Below, in pieces: positions 53,086 through 64,000 of a stretch of DNA of 64,000 nt. Both the position numbers and the translations under genes were made by a program. Every line of letters begins with the position of its first letter. The stretch's first letter is position 1. Under the pieces are notes generated by a model. That model saw only the letters and a program-made list of their open reading frames with translations. It was not told the DNA's origin and did not search any database. The DNA comes from Pseudoflavonifractor sp. 524-17 (GTDB lineage Bacteria; Bacillota; Clostridia; Oscillospirales; Oscillospiraceae), in contig NZ_QWEK01000016.1 in assembly GCF_009935845.1 (NCBI RefSeq), forward strand, positions 39,655 through 103,654, in the 5' to 3' direction.

Positions 53086-54753
53086 CTACATTTGGCGAAG
53101 ACGGAACATTTTGACCAGCTGTTTCAGCACAGCGGCCTGGGCGCTGAGTTCCTGACTGGTCGCCGCGCTCTCCTCTGCTGTGGAAGAATTGGTCTGCACG
53201 ACGCCGGAAATCTGTCCAATCTGATCCTGGATCTGTTCCACCGCTCCCGCCTGCGTCTGCGCATCGGCCGCGATCCCGCTGATGGTTTTCTCGATTCCGC
53301 GGGCCCCCGCCACCACGTTTTTCAACTGCTTTGCGGTCGCATCGGCAATCTGTGTGCCTTGATTTACTGCGGCAATGGAGCGCCCGATCAGGGCAGAGGT
53401 AGACTGGGATGCCTCCGCGCTCTTGGCCGCCAGGTTGCGGACCTCATCGGCGACCACAGCAAATCCCTTACCCGCGGTACCGGCGCGGGCGGCCTCCACA
53501 GCGGCGTTCAGGGCAAGGATATTGGTCTGGAAGGCGATATCCTCGATCGTCTTGATAATTTTTTCAATTTCAGTGGAGCTGTCGGTAATTTCCGCCATGG
53601 CATTTACCATTTCCTGCATCTTTTGATTGCCCTCGGCAATCTGAAGGCTCATCCCGTCCACCTGCTCCCGCGCCAGCTGGGCGTTGTCCGCAGTCTGCCT
53701 CACGCGCTCTGTTACGGCGCGGATCGTCTCCTTCAGAGCCTCCACAGCGCCGCTCTGCTCCATAGAGCCTTGGCTTAGGGCTTGAGAGGCGGCAGCCATC
53801 TGCTCCGCGCCGCCGGAAACATGCCCGGCGCTGGAAACGATTTGTCCTATCGTGCTGTTGAGCTTTTGGAGGATATCATTCAAGGAACTGCGGATGGAGG
53901 CAAAATCTCCAACATATTCCTGGGTGATCTGCGCCGTCAAATCGCCGCCGGCAATGGCCTCCAGCAGATTGGATATTTCCCCGATGTAGTTTCTCAGGCG
54001 GCTGATCGTATTGTCAAAGCATTGGGACAGAATTCCAATCTCATCGTCGGAATCGATCCCCACCATCATTGTCTGGTGCTGATTCAACCCCAGATCCCCC
54101 TGCTCCAAGGTCTGCGCCAATATGGTCAGGCGGAAGAGGGGATTGGAGACAGCCTTTTTTATGTAGCCTCCCACAACCATAATTCCGATGATGATCAGCA
54201 CAATCCCGGCCAAACAGGACAGCAGCACAGTCAGGCCGATTTGCTGCGTGGCGGAGGACATCGAGATCCCGGCAAAAATCAGGCCGTCAACTTGGCCGTT
54301 GGCGTCATAAGTGGGGACATAGGAGCAAAGATGCTGCTCCCCCAAAATAGAGGCCTGCCCCACGTAGCTCCTGCCCTGCCGCAGCACGATCTCTGCAATC
54401 TCGCTGGACAGGCGGGTGCCCACGGCTCTCTGCCCGTTTTGCTGGATAGTGGTATACGCCCGCTCATCCCCATGGAAAATGGTAAACTCACACCCCATTT
54501 CCTGCTTGAGCGCGTCCAAAAGCGCCGTTTTGTCGTCGCCGGAATAGGCGGACAGCTCGTAAGCCAGCACATTTGTACCGTTTACGCATTCCTTTTGCAT
54601 CATAGACATGGTGAGCCGGTAGAACATCAGCACACACAGCACAACGACCAGAGTAATGCTCACACCCAGTATGGCCGCGACCAGATTTCCTACCTTGCGG
54701 CCAATGCGTTTGCTTTTCTGCTGCTTGCTTCCCTTGTATGCAATAGATTCCAT
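53086..54753 (-). CDS. Membrane methyl-accepting chemotaxis protein A
   Basis: A 555-residue receptor. Helix 1 at about 24-46, an extracellular single-Cache-like domain (about 50-165), helix 2 at about 172-194, HAMP-like segments to about 290 and a cytoplasmic signalling hairpin with [40 protein letters not shown]. It is the last gene of a minus-strand group with an FMN-binding-like lipoprotein and a second receptor. GTGGAGAGAT precedes the ATG. The ligand is unknown. Confidence 0.92.
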   Translation of the reverse strand: MESIAYKGSKQQKSKRIGRKVGNLVAAILGVSITLVVVLCVLMFYRLTMSMMQKECVNGTNVLAYELSAYSGDDKTALLDALKQEMGCEFTIFHGDERAYTTIQQNGQRAVGTRLSSEIAEIVLRQGRSYVGQASILGEQHLCSYVPTYDANGQVDGLIFAGISMSSATQQIGLTVLLSCLAGIVLIIIGIMVVGGYIKKAVSNPLFRLTILAQTLEQGDLGLNQHQTMMVGIDSDDEIGILSQCFDNTISRLRNYIGEISNLLEAIAGGDLTAQITQEYVGDFASIRSSLNDILQKLNSTIGQIVSSAGHVSGGAEQMAAASQALSQGSMEQSGAVEALKETIRAVTERVRQTADNAQLAREQVDGMSLQIAEGNQKMQEMVNAMAEITDSSTEIEKIIKTIEDIAFQTNILALNAAVEAARAGTAGKGFAVVADEVRNLAAKSAEASQSTSALIGRSIAAVNQGTQIADATAKQLKNVVAGARGIEKTISGIAADAQTQAGAVEQIQDQIGQISGVVQTNSSTAEESAATSQELSAQAAVLKQLVKMFRLRQM

Positions 54754-54833
54754 ATCTCTCCACTTCCAATTCTAGACTGTATTTGATCTGTGGCCCAGAC
54801 GCCTTTTCCTCCCAAAAATACTCCGCCGGGCCC

Positions 54834-55277
54834 TTAATGCGTTGTGTCAACAATCACGATGCTGGAATCCCCCCGCCGGGCCTGCTCCAGTACGGCCTGG
54901 GCCAGCACCTGAAACGTCCCGTAGGAGGAGGAGGCGCCGGTGAGCACGTCAATACCGCCCTCCCCCTGCCCCTCCAGAAACTGGTTGGCATAATAGCGGG
55001 TGTACTCGTTGGGGTAGGTACCATTCGAATGCAGCATCGTCTGCATATAGGCGTTGTCCCAGCTTTTGATGAAGCCGCTGGCATTCTCCGCGTTGTATTC
55101 CACGGAGATAATACTCCCGCCCTTCACCAGAATCGTAACGTATTCCTTCCAGCCGAAATTAAATTCAGCCGCCTGAGCGGTGTAGTAGCCATCCTGAAGG
55201 CCGGCCTCACCGCCGCAGGCCGTCAAAAGCGGCGCCATCAGCAACAGGCTCAAAAGAATGGTAAAAATCCGTCTCAT
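54834..55277 (-). CDS. FMN-binding-domain-like lipoprotein
   Basis: A 147-residue lipoprotein with lipobox LLTAC and a small domain that reads like the FMN_bind fold: [19 protein letters not shown] at the start and [14 protein letters not shown] near residues 108-121. In known members (NqrC, RnfG, PplA) the T in D-x-x-[ST]-G-A-T-x-[ST] takes FMN covalently; here the motif is [12 protein letters not shown] 55277 has better spacing to AAAGGAG than the one at 55286. Its gene overlaps the end of the receptor B gene and precedes receptor A. Confidence 0.75.
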   Translation of the reverse strand: MRRIFTILLSLLLMAPLLTACGGEAGLQDGYYTAQAAEFNFGWKEYVTILVKGGSIISVEYNAENASGFIKSWDNAYMQTMLHSNGTYPNEYTRYYANQFLEGQGEGGIDVLTGASSSYGTFQVLAQAVLEQARRGDSSIVIVDTTH

Positions 55278-57316
55278 CTGCCGCATGTCTCCTTTAAAAT
55301 AAATTTTTGCACCTGAGACTGGAGCGCTTCGGCCTCCTGCGCCAGCGAGCCGCTGGACTGCTCTGTCTCCCCAGCGTTTTGCAGGTTGCGGTCCGCAATG
55401 GCGGAAATGGCATCAATCCGCTCCTCCATGATTCCAAGCGCGGCCTCCTGTCCCTGCACCGCCGCGGTCAGCTGATTCGATATGACGCTGATCTGTGATG
55501 AGACATCCGAAATAGCATGGAGGGAGCTGGCGGTATCAGCGGTCAGTACTACGCCGGTCTGGATAATTGCCTGGGTGCTGCGGATCATTTCTGTCGCGCT
55601 CCGGGCGGCCTGGGCACTCTTGGTGGCCAGCTGCTTCACTTCATCGGCCACCACCGCGAAGCCCTTGCCGGCGGCTCCGGCGCGGGCCGCCTCTACAGAG
55701 GCATTGAGGGACAGGATATTGGTTTGGAAGGCGATATCCTCAATATCCTTTGCGATCTGGGTGATCTGCTGGGCGTTGGCGCTGATGTCATCCATAGCGG
55801 AGGACAACGCGGCCATCTGCTCATTGGCGCTTTGGACCCGGCTGGTGATCTCCTCTGTCTGGGCGCGGGTCTGGCTGCTGCTCTGGGTAACGTCTGCCAG
55901 CCGCTCCTTCACATGGGTTACCTCATAGACCAGCGCTTCGGCGGACTGGTTCTGCTCCACCGAAGCCTGGTGCAGCTCAGCGGACTGACCATTCAGCTGA
56001 GCCGCCATATCCGTGAGCCGTGCGGAGGCGGCGCGGAAGCCAAGCAGCGTTTCGTTCATCGACTCAGTAATCGTATGCAGACTGCTGCGGATCAGTGTGA
56101 AATCGCCCTTGTAATCCACATGGGGCTCGGTGCGCAGGTCACCGTCCGCAACCTGCGTCAGCACCTGCTGGATGTCGGATATGTATTTGTTTACGCTTTC
56201 CAATGTGGCATCCAGCGTCTGTGTCATGACCTCCAGCTCATCGCCGCTGTGAACAGGCGCCACCTCTGTATGCAGGTCGCCGTTGGAGAGCGCCACCATT
56301 CGCTCCGTCACACATTTCACCGGGCTGGAAATCGAACGGGCGAGGCGCAGGACCAATAGAACGGATATGGCCAGCATTGCCACGGTTGCCAACATGGATA
56401 CCAGCATCGCTCCGTTGATCAGTCTGCCGTAATCCGACTTTGGGATTTGGATCACCAGTGACCACTGCGTTCCTCGGATGGGAGAGAACGCCACCAGCAT
56501 CTGCTTTCCGTCAATGGGAAATTCTATCGCCCCTGTTTCGCCAGTGGTTACACGGTCCACCGCATCCTCGTTGCCGTCATTAAGCTGAACCAATGCACTT
56601 TTATTGAGTGCTAGGGATTGGTCTGGGTGTCCGGTTACGATACCTTCCCGGTTGACCATATAGGCCATTCCTGTTTTTCCCAGATTGATACTGCCGATGA
56701 CATCGTTCAAGGTGTCATATTTATAGACGCCCACCACATACAGAGCTGTCTCACCGTTCTCTTTCACCGGCATCCCCATGGTAATGCCCAGCTTCCCCTG
56801 GTAGATGGTGGAGGGATTGGTCGTAAGATTGTCGGTTTCCTTCAAAAGCGCAAAAAAGCCGCTGTCCAGGCTTTCCGGTGCGCCGTCGATCCCCTGTGTC
56901 AGCCGTCCATCCAAGTCATACAGCGCAATCGTGTAAAGCTCATAAATTTCAGCAGCTTCCTCCAGTACGGCCGCGCGATTTTCTCTGGTCGCCGCAAAAT
57001 CCACTCGGGGCGCCCCGGCTTCATCTGGTTCCATAGCCACAGCTACAGTACCCATTCTGGAATCGCCGGCAATGGTCATCATACGGTCTGCCAGCATATG
57101 AATGTTGGCCTCCACCGTCTTAGCCGACTGCCGGGCCATTGGCTGAAGACTGTCCAGCAAAATGCTGTTGGCAAGCGACTGCATGGAGACAGCCATGATA
57201 ACACAGCATATAACTACCAGCATTAGGATATTAAGCGTGGTATGCCTCAATATCCTTCCATTCAGACTTCGCTTCGTCTCCCGGCTGGCACGGGAGTCCG
57301 CCCGCTTCCCCGTCAC
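55274..57316 (-). CDS. Membrane methyl-accepting chemotaxis protein B
   Basis: A 680-residue receptor with helix 1 near 26-48, a large double-Cache sensor (about 55-300; [17 protein letters not shown] and [18 protein letters not shown] are typical Cache strands), helix 2 near 304-326, HAMP segments, and a signalling hairpin with [48 protein letters not shown] before GTG 57316 sets the start; the open frame continues 12 codons upstream to a TTG. It is the first gene of the receptor-lipoprotein-receptor unit. Confidence 0.92.
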   Translation of the reverse strand: MTGKRADSRASRETKRSLNGRILRHTTLNILMLVVICCVIMAVSMQSLANSILLDSLQPMARQSAKTVEANIHMLADRMMTIAGDSRMGTVAVAMEPDEAGAPRVDFAATRENRAAVLEEAAEIYELYTIALYDLDGRLTQGIDGAPESLDSGFFALLKETDNLTTNPSTIYQGKLGITMGMPVKENGETALYVVGVYKYDTLNDVIGSINLGKTGMAYMVNREGIVTGHPDQSLALNKSALVQLNDGNEDAVDRVTTGETGAIEFPIDGKQMLVAFSPIRGTQWSLVIQIPKSDYGRLINGAMLVSMLATVAMLAISVLLVLRLARSISSPVKCVTERMVALSNGDLHTEVAPVHSGDELEVMTQTLDATLESVNKYISDIQQVLTQVADGDLRTEPHVDYKGDFTLIRSSLHTITESMNETLLGFRAASARLTDMAAQLNGQSAELHQASVEQNQSAEALVYEVTHVKERLADVTQSSSQTRAQTEEITSRVQSANEQMAALSSAMDDISANAQQITQIAKDIEDIAFQTNILSLNASVEAARAGAAGKGFAVVADEVKQLATKSAQAARSATEMIRSTQAIIQTGVVLTADTASSLHAISDVSSQISVISNQLTAAVQGQEAALGIMEERIDAISAIADRNLQNAGETEQSSGSLAQEAEALQSQVQKFILKETCGR

Positions 57317-57804
57317 GATCCTGTCACTCCTTTTCCTGATAATTTTTGTCAATCGGCAGATCTAAAACCGCTGGAACTACCGATCAGACGTTTGACTCCG
57401 CGTTGAATTGACGGACGATAGACTTCGGAAGCTAGTGTACCACAAATTCCCTGGAAAGAAAAGTGCTTTTTCTATTGGCGCCGCTGATCTCCAAATAACG
57501 CTTAATATTCCTTAAACAGGCAAAATCTACCGCCCGGATGTCCACACTCTCTTGCCTCTCTGGGGCAATTCACCTTGGAGGAAATCCTGACAGTTCCCTT
57601 TCACACTATCCCCCTGAAGCCTTCGCAGCTCCCGTTTTCCGACATGCTAAGGAGTACCGCAAGGATTTTGCGGTACTCCTGTTCTTTAGAACCTGTATTC
57701 ATAACCGGGGGTGCTGGATTGCCAAGGGATTTTGCTGTCCTGCAAGGCAAACAAGCGCAGGAATCCTTTATTTAAATCCGAACAGCATTGCCGCATCGTT
57801 TTCG
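57317..57804. other. Intergenic region between receptor B and glpP
   Basis: About 490 bases with no supportable gene. It should contain the receptor B promoter: a TACACT box on the minus strand near 57434-57439 is possible, but its -35 is poor. The perfect hairpin at 57650-57680 and a weaker one near 57720-57765 follow the glpP gene and probably end its transcript. Confidence 0.5.
57650..57680. terminator. Hairpin terminator downstream of glpP
   Basis: A perfect 13-base stem (AGGAGTACCGCAA / TTGCGGTACTCCT) with a GGATT loop. The plus-strand tail is GTTCTTT; the minus-strand tail is not T-rich, so the direction of action is uncertain. Confidence 0.55.
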
Positions 57805-58440
57805 TTACATTCTCCAAACATGCCGGTCCGTGGTAGATACCGCCATGGCTCCGGCATTCAGCGCAGCCACTACGTCCTCCTTTTCGGCAATCAGTCCTCC
57901 TGCCAATAACGGAATGTGGGTGGTTTGTGTAATTTTGTAAATCATCTTAGGCATAACGCCAGGTAAAATTTCCAGAAAATCCGGTTTGACATTCTCCAAC
58001 TTGCTCACTCCGGCCAGCGCCATGGAGTCAATGACAAACAGGCGCAGTATCGTAAACAACCCCAGCTCCCGGGCTCGGGAGATAAAGTTTGGACGGGTAG
58101 AGATGATTCCATCCATCCGGGTAGTGTTATGAAGAAAATCTACAATAATCTCTCGATTGGAGGCAAGGCCCGATACCAAGTCAGCGTGAACCATAACGAT
58201 TTTACCTGCATCTTTCACATTGTCAACAAGCCCGGAAATGGAGCAGATATCGCCAAACAGGAGAAAAACAACCTGGATACTCTCCAGAGACAGGCAGTCC
58301 TCCAGTCCCTCCATATCCTTGACTGCCGCAATCACCGGCGAAGCTAATATTGCGTCGTAAAATCGTTGATCCACAACAAAGCGCTCCCTCTCATCCCATT
58401 TTTGATGTTTTTTGATATTATACCGGATATTCTCTCCCAT
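57805..58440 (-). CDS. glpP: Glycerol-3-phosphate-responsive antiterminator GlpP
   Basis: A 211-residue RNA-binding regulator. In Bacillus, GlpP with glycerol 3-phosphate binds leader RNA of glp genes and prevents termination. Family marks are the barrel strands VVFLLFGDICSI, VMVHADLVSGL, GIISTRPNFISRARELG, LFVIDSMALAG, PDFLEILPGVMPK and IPLLAGGLI. It is divergent from the TetR-glpK group, whose leaders contain hairpins that could be its targets. ATG 58440 is preferred. Confidence 0.93.
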   Translation of the reverse strand: MGENIRYNIKKHQKWDERERFVVDQRFYDAILASPVIAAVKDMEGLEDCLSLESIQVVFLLFGDICSISGLVDNVKDAGKIVMVHADLVSGLASNREIIVDFLHNTTRMDGIISTRPNFISRARELGLFTILRLFVIDSMALAGVSKLENVKPDFLEILPGVMPKMIYKITQTTHIPLLAGGLIAEKEDVVAALNAGAMAVSTTDRHVWRM

Positions 58441-58514
58441 CACAACATACCTTTCTCACATTTTTAATACAAAGCAGTCAGATTGACAAAAAGAATTGTA
58501 ATTATACGGAAAAT

Positions 58515-58586
58515 TTTGATCGTCAATTATGCCAAGGAGAATCGATCAAATTTGTACGGTCTGTCGAATTTAACAAATTCCAGACA
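58515..58586. promoter_or_regulatory. Two inverted repeats between glpP and the TetR gene
   Basis: Arms TTTGATCG (58515-58522) and CGATCAAA (58543-58550) are perfect. A second, nearly perfect repeat GTCTGTCGAATTT-AAC-AAATTCCAGAC spans 58560-58583 with a two-base gap in one arm. Both lie upstream of the plus-strand promoter and are candidates for the TetR/DhaS-like regulator. Confidence 0.45.
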
Positions 58587-58593
58587 TCAAATC

Positions 58594-58621
58594 TTGATTT
58601 TTCTCAAACCTATGCTAAAAT
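58594..58621 (+). promoter_or_regulatory. Probable promoter of the TetR-like gene
   Basis: TTGATT (58594-58599), 16 bases, TAAAAT (58616-58621). The resulting leader would be about 130 bases. Confidence 0.5.
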
Positions 58622-58669
58622 AAGTACAATCAATAAAATAATGAGACCTATGAGATGAGTGTAGAAGGT

Positions 58670-58718
58670 CAGAGCAGCGGGAAGCCGTTGCTCTGTCTGG
58701 CTACGCTTTTCTTTTTTG
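58670..58718 (+). promoter_or_regulatory. Leader hairpin with T-rich tract before the TetR-like gene
   Basis: An 11-base stem with one wobble (CAGAGCAGCGG / CCGTTGCTCTG) and a GAAG loop, followed about 10 bases later by a T-rich tract. It could be a leader terminator controlled by GlpP, but the gap before the T-run weakens this. Confidence 0.4.
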
Positions 58719-58760
58719 TTCCAACCAGTACAGCCGAGATATTGAAGGAGGGAATTTTCG

Positions 58761-59318
58761 ATGTGTTGTAAAACAAAAATGAAAATCGCCCAAGCGCTGC
58801 GGCAGCTTATGGAGCAGCGTCCCCTGAGCAAAATCACGGTTCAGGATTTGATGGAGTCTGCGCAAATGAAGCGGCAGAGCTTTTATTACCACTTCCAGGA
58901 CATATATGATGTTCTGCTGTGGATCTTTGAGCAGCAGATTGGCCAGCCTCTCCGGGAACATCCCGATGCAGGGCTGGAGGAATGGTGCATTCAGGTATTG
59001 ACTTTATTGGAGAAAGATTGGGATTTTTACCGCCGGGCCTTTTCTGCTCCAGAACAAGTATTGCTGCGCAACTTCTGCGAGGAGCTGGTACGTCCTAAGA
59101 TCAGTTTGCATCTGTTTCAGGATAAGGATGCGCGGATGCTGCCACGGCCGCAAGCCTTCGTAGTGGAATTTTACACCAAGTCCGCGGTCAGCTACTTTGC
59201 AGAACGGATCACAGACCGCAACGCGGTTAATCTGGAAGACGCTCGCCAGTGTCTGCACAGTATGCTATCGGCTTTACACCCCGTCAGATTTACTCAATTT
59301 CGTGCGCAAGCCGGATGA
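58761..59318 (+). CDS. TetR-family regulator, DhaS-like
   Basis: A 185-residue regulator with an N-terminal TetR helix-turn-helix (about 12-55; LSKITVQDLMESAQMKRQSFYYHFQDIYDVLLWIF) and a C-terminal domain of the DhaS type (WDFYRRAFSAPEQVLLRNF; YTKSAVSYFAERI). In Lactococcus, DhaS activates dihydroxyacetone kinase genes in response to its substrate. Placement before glpK suggests control of glycerol or dihydroxyacetone use. GAAGGAGGG precedes the ATG. Confidence 0.85.
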   Translation: MCCKTKMKIAQALRQLMEQRPLSKITVQDLMESAQMKRQSFYYHFQDIYDVLLWIFEQQIGQPLREHPDAGLEEWCIQVLTLLEKDWDFYRRAFSAPEQVLLRNFCEELVRPKISLHLFQDKDARMLPRPQAFVVEFYTKSAVSYFAERITDRNAVNLEDARQCLHSMLSALHPVRFTQFRAQAG

Positions 59319-59345
59319 ATAATCCTAGATCATCTCGGCATTTGA

Positions 59346-60947
<1,602 letters not shown>

Positions 60948-61053
60948 GCCGTGAGTCGGATCGTCCAGCCTTTGTGGCCGAAGGGGTGCGCAAATCTGCC
61001 TGATTCGTATCAGTGCAAAAATATTTATTTCATGTATTAAGGAGCGTATCAGT

Positions 61054-62163
61054 ATGGAATCAAGCCCGTATGTAGCATGGGACCTGATGAATGATTTTAT
61101 GGTAGACGCCTTCAAGGGCTACGGCGTTCCCGAGGAGGATGCCCGGATCTGTGCCGATGTTCTGTTGGAGTCTGACCGCCGGGGCATTGAAAGTCATGGC
61201 TGCAACCGGTTCAAGCCCATCTACCTGGACCGGATCAAGAACGGGACTCTGCTTCCCGTCACCAAAATGGATATCGTCAAGGACACCCCTACTACCATAG
61301 TCATGGACGCTAACAACGGCATGGGTATGGTGGCCAGCCACAAGATGATGGAGATGCTGATTGAAAAGGCCGCCAAGTATGGCATGGCCGGCGGCGCCAT
61401 CTACAATTCCACCCACTATGGCATTGCCGGCTACTGGACTACTATGGCTGAGAAAGCTGGAATGATCGGCATTTCCGGCACCAACGCCCGGCCGTCTGTA
61501 GCCCCCACCTGGGGCGTGGAACCCATGATGGGCACGAATCCCTTGACCTTTACCATTCCTACCGATGAAGAATTTCCCTTTAACTTCGACTGTGCTACCT
61601 CTATTGTACAGAATGGCAAGCTCGAATACTACCAGCGTATTGGACATGAGACTCCTGCTGGGCTGGTCGTCACAAAAGACGGCGGCACTATGACCGATCC
61701 CGGCCAGATTTTGAAGGAGATGCGGGCCGGGAAGTGCGCCCTGCTTTCCATTGGCGGCATCGGCGAAGCTACCGGAGGTTTCAAGGGATACGGCTTTACG
61801 ACTATCGTGGAGATCCTCTCCGCCGCTCTGTCCGGAGGTCCCTTCATGAAAGCGCTGAGTGGTAAAGCGCCCGACGGCAGCAACCAGTTCTATCATTTAG
61901 GTCATTTCTTCTTTGTCATCAACCCCGAGTTCTTCATGGGCCTGGATACCTTCAGGAAAACTGCCGGTGACATTTGCCGCGGCCTGCGCGCATCCGAGAA
62001 AGCCCCCGGCGCCGAACGCATCTATACCGCCGGCGAAAAGGAGTGGGACGCCTGGCAGGAACGCAGGAACAAGGGTGTGCCGGTCAGTGAGTCTGTTCAG
62101 GAGGAGATCATTGGCATCCGGGATGAGTTAGGTCTGGATTACCGCTTCGATTTTGAGAAATAA
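61054..62163 (+). CDS. Malate/L-lactate dehydrogenase-family oxidoreductase (Ldh_2)
   Basis: A 369-residue NAD(P)-dependent enzyme of the type 2 malate/lactate/ureidoglycolate dehydrogenase family, unrelated to classical MDH. Family marks: SDRRGIESHGCNRF near 40-53 with the catalytic His, VMDANNGMGMVASHKMME, NSTHYGIAGYWTTMA, GTNPLTFTIPT and GYGFTTIVEILSAALSGG. It lies between glpK and malic enzyme, so malate is the most likely substrate. AAGGAGCG precedes the ATG. Confidence 0.88.
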   Translation: MESSPYVAWDLMNDFMVDAFKGYGVPEEDARICADVLLESDRRGIESHGCNRFKPIYLDRIKNGTLLPVTKMDIVKDTPTTIVMDANNGMGMVASHKMMEMLIEKAAKYGMAGGAIYNSTHYGIAGYWTTMAEKAGMIGISGTNARPSVAPTWGVEPMMGTNPLTFTIPTDEEFPFNFDCATSIVQNGKLEYYQRIGHETPAGLVVTKDGGTMTDPGQILKEMRAGKCALLSIGGIGEATGGFKGYGFTTIVEILSAALSGGPFMKALSGKAPDGSNQFYHLGHFFFVINPEFFMGLDTFRKTAGDICRGLRASEKAPGAERIYTAGEKEWDAWQERRNKGVPVSESVQEEIIGIRDELGLDYRFDFEK

Positions 62164-62187
62164 CAGGATACAAGGGAGAATTTATTT

Positions 62188-63366
62188 ATGGATTATGCGA
62201 AGGAATCTTTGCGTCTCCACGGCGAATGGAAAGGGAAAATAGAGGTCGTGGCTACCGTCCCTGTCGAAACAAAGGAAGACCTGTCTCTGGCCTACACCCC
62301 TGGTGTGGCACAGCCCTGTCTGGAGATTCAGAATGATATCGGCAAAAGCTACGGCCTGACCAGACGGCACAACCTCTGCGCCGTTATCACTGACGGCACC
62401 GCGGTTCTGGGCCTGGGCGATATTGGTCCCGAGGCCGGAATGCCTGTTATGGAGGGGAAATGCGTTCTGTTCAAAGCCTTTGGAGGCGTGGACGCTTTCC
62501 CGCTGTGTGTGAAAACCAAAAATGTAGATGAGTTTGTGGAAACCGTTTACAATATCTCAGGTTCTTTCGGCGGCATCAATCTGGAGGACATCGCCGCCCC
62601 CCGATGCTTTGAAATTGAGCGCAGGCTGAAGGAACGGTGCGACATCCCTGTCTTTCATGACGACCAGCATGGTACCGCCATTATTACCTTGGCTGGTCTG
62701 ACCAACGCCCTGAAGGTGGTAGGCAAGAAGAAAGAGGATGTGAAAATAGTCACATCAGGGGCAGGCGCCGCCGCTGTCTCCATCGTAAAATTGCTTCTGT
62801 CCGCTGGCTTCACGAATGTGACCATGTGTGACCGCAACGGCGCAATTTATCTGGGGCGCGGCGGGCTGAACTGGATCAAAGAGGAAATGGCCCAGGTTAC
62901 CAATCTGGACAAGCAGGCTGGTTCTTTGGCCAAAATGCTGGCAGGCGCCGATGTGTTTATTGGCGTGTCTGCGCCCGGCACTGTCACTACAGAGATGGTA
63001 AAGACTATGAACAGGGATGCCGTTGTATTTGCCTGTGCCAATCCCACGCCTGAGATATTCCCCGATAATGCCAAAGCAGGCGGCGCTGCCGTCATCTCCA
63101 CCGGCCGCAGCGACTTCCTCAACCAGATCAACAATGTGCTGGCCTTCCCAGGGGTGTTCCGCGGCGCCTTCGATGTGCGGGCCAGCGATATCAACGAGGA
63201 AATGAAAATGGCTGCCGCCAACGCTTTGGCAGGATTGATCTCCGATGACGAACTCAATGCCGAATACATTATTCCCAAGGCATTCGATCCCCGCGTCGGC
63301 CCTGCCGTAGCCGCTGCTGTCGCACAAGCCGCCCGTGATTCCGGGGTGGCCCGGCTTTCGGTCTGA
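62188..63366 (+). CDS. NAD(P)-dependent malic enzyme
   Basis: A 392-residue enzyme that converts malate to pyruvate and CO2. It is the short bacterial form without a C-terminal phosphotransacetylase domain. Catalytic marks: YTPGVAQPC near 32-40, the Lys in [20 protein letters not shown], metal ligands in [13 protein letters not shown] and [10 protein letters not shown], and the NAD fold [22 protein letters not shown] precedes the ATG 25 bases after the Ldh_2 gene, so the two form a unit that could run malate to pyruvate or feed back from oxaloacetate. Confidence 0.96.
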   Translation: MDYAKESLRLHGEWKGKIEVVATVPVETKEDLSLAYTPGVAQPCLEIQNDIGKSYGLTRRHNLCAVITDGTAVLGLGDIGPEAGMPVMEGKCVLFKAFGGVDAFPLCVKTKNVDEFVETVYNISGSFGGINLEDIAAPRCFEIERRLKERCDIPVFHDDQHGTAIITLAGLTNALKVVGKKKEDVKIVTSGAGAAAVSIVKLLLSAGFTNVTMCDRNGAIYLGRGGLNWIKEEMAQVTNLDKQAGSLAKMLAGADVFIGVSAPGTVTTEMVKTMNRDAVVFACANPTPEIFPDNAKAGGAAVISTGRSDFLNQINNVLAFPGVFRGAFDVRASDINEEMKMAAANALAGLISDDELNAEYIIPKAFDPRVGPAVAAAVAQAARDSGVARLSV

Positions 63367-63412
63367 GGAATCCCACTACAGCAACGGCGGTTTCGCCAAC
63401 GCTACCCAGGGC

Positions 63413-63574
63413 ATGAGCGAGCTGTACGGCCGGTCCCAGGAGCAGCCGGTCCAGGCAGAGGCGGCGAAAGAGCAGCTTGAGCGTACAAAAAAGACGGCGC
63501 GACGGCATTGCTGCACGGTCTTTGTAAAAACAGGCATAAAGCCGGATGACAGAAAGGATGGAACAAATGGATAA
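63413..63574 (+). CDS. Small hypothetical or remnant reading frame
   Basis: A 53-residue Gln/Glu/Arg-rich frame with coding-like base use (AAKEQLERTKKTARRHCC). The same style continues upstream to the malic enzyme stop without a start codon, so this may be the tail of a decayed gene. Its stop overlaps the next start. AGGG is a weak ribosome site. Confidence 0.3.
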   Translation: MSELYGRSQEQPVQAEAAKEQLERTKKTARRHCCTVFVKTGIKPDDRKDGTNG

Positions 63575-63881
63575 GGAGTATGGCAACTACCAGAAGCCCA
63601 GAAAAGTGCGCATCGTGGTTGAGAAGTGCCCGGTGGGGCGGGAGGGCCGTCCCTGCCACTGCCACGAGGAGGGACAGGTCTTTACGTTTGACTTCGAGCG
63701 CTGCCCCAGCGATTTCTGCGCCGCGGCCTTCCACAATCTGTGGCCCCAGCTGCGGGTGATGGAACTGGGGGGCCGCCATCCCTGGGATGAGACCGCCGGG
63801 GTGACCCGGGTGGCCTGCCCGGACCCGGACAAGCCCACCATTTTCCGCATCGAGACCTTTGACCCTGACGAGGAAGAGTGA
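63567..63881 (+). CDS. TIGR04076-family-like small protein
   Basis: A 104-residue protein with the pattern of TIGR04076: VRIVVEKCPVGREGRPCHCHEEGQVFTFD at 11-39 and the later Cys in FERCPSDFCAAAFHNLWPQL. The conserved cysteines suggest metal binding. Function unknown. AGAAAGGA precedes ATG 63567; the frame opens seven codons earlier. Confidence 0.75.
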   Translation: MDKEYGNYQKPRKVRIVVEKCPVGREGRPCHCHEEGQVFTFDFERCPSDFCAAAFHNLWPQLRVMELGGRHPWDETAGVTRVACPDPDKPTIFRIETFDPDEEE

Positions 63882-63944
63882 CCAAAACAAGGAGGATCGC
63901 CCACTATGAAAAAGAAACAAACCGAAACAAGGAGGAATTACACC

Positions 63945-64000
63945 ATGAAGAAGAAGCTCTTGTCTTTCTTGCTGGCCGGTACCATGCTGCTGGGTCTGGC
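63945..64000 (+). CDS. Start of an exported protein, cut by the window end
   Basis: Eighteen residues are visible: MKKKLLSFLLAGTMLLGL, a signal peptide probably leading to a lipobox. AAGGAGGAATTACACC precedes the ATG. A second in-frame ATG at 63906 also has AAGGAGG upstream and would add 13 residues. A substrate-binding protein is a fair guess, unproven. Confidence 0.6.
   Translation, partial: MKKKLLSFLLAGTMLLGL

Noticed and set aside
57316..57380. GCCGATTG upstream of receptor B as a sigma-D (motility) -10 box
   Set aside because: The element lies near the start codon and no TAAA box occurs about 15 bases upstream of it.

Overview
The window looks like a chromosomal piece of an anaerobic, spore-forming, GC-rich member of the Clostridia, most likely Oscillospiraceae (Flavonifractor/Lawsonibacter-like). 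The evidence is a sporulation sigma-G gene, Firmicutes-type Shine-Dalgarno sites before nearly every gene, a CIRCE element, a GlpP antiterminator, LytTR/GHKL and OmpR-type two-component systems next to ABC transporters, and lipoproteins with Thr-Pro-rich linkers. Base composition is roughly 60 % G+C by eye. I see no rRNA, tRNA, CRISPR array, insertion sequence or phage gene. The genus is an inference.

Layout. 0.3-6.2 kb, minus strand: sugar nucleotidyltransferase with galE, an AraC-type regulator, a CPA2-type cation/proton antiporter and a MATE exporter. 6.3-9.8 kb: a perfect CIRCE operator, then hsp20 and clpB. 9.9-17.6 kb: an exported 5'-nucleotidase, a methyltransferase, sigG, an alpha/beta hydrolase divergent from a condensation-type acyltransferase and a zinc-ribbon membrane protein, and an unusual HEXXH zinc protein. 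17.7-19.2 kb: the infC-rpmI-rplT operon with a consensus promoter, an attenuator and an ATC start for infC. 19.4-24.6 kb: a lytic transglycosylase and a four-gene operon in which an AfuABC/FbpABC-type importer is fused by overlap to a PHP phosphoesterase. 24.6-33.6 kb: a hybrid histidine kinase, an HscC-type Hsp70 with a membrane J-like protein, and a FIST sensor with a soluble chemoreceptor-like protein.

33.9-39.0 kb: an FtsX-type ABC transporter with its own OmpR-type two-component system; the same CTTGAG direct repeat at the same distance from the -10 box lies before both transcription units. 39.0-43.6 kb: an XRE/DUF3796 pair, a coiled-coil protein and a tandem array of four flavoproteins, the last of which runs on through its own terminator. 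43.4-47.6 kb: a second transporter with a GHKL kinase and a LytTR regulator. 47.8-53.0 kb: a locus of three lipoproteins, a helix-turn-helix protein, an atypical soluble Ser/Thr kinase and a zinc-ribbon/beta-helix membrane protein, read from overlapping divergent promoters. 53.0-57.4 kb: two membrane chemoreceptors with an FMN-binding-like lipoprotein between them.

57.8-63.9 kb is a glycerol/malate region: GlpP, a DhaS-like TetR regulator, glycerol kinase, a malate/lactate dehydrogenase-like oxidoreductase and malic enzyme, followed by a small TIGR04076-like protein and the start of another exported protein cut by the window edge.

The best candidates for undescribed biology are the kinase/HTH/lipoprotein/beta-helix locus, the transporter-PHP operon, the chemoreceptor-FMN lipoprotein-chemoreceptor operon and the HEMEH zinc protein. 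All functional statements rest on reading motifs and family resemblance; no database search was possible.
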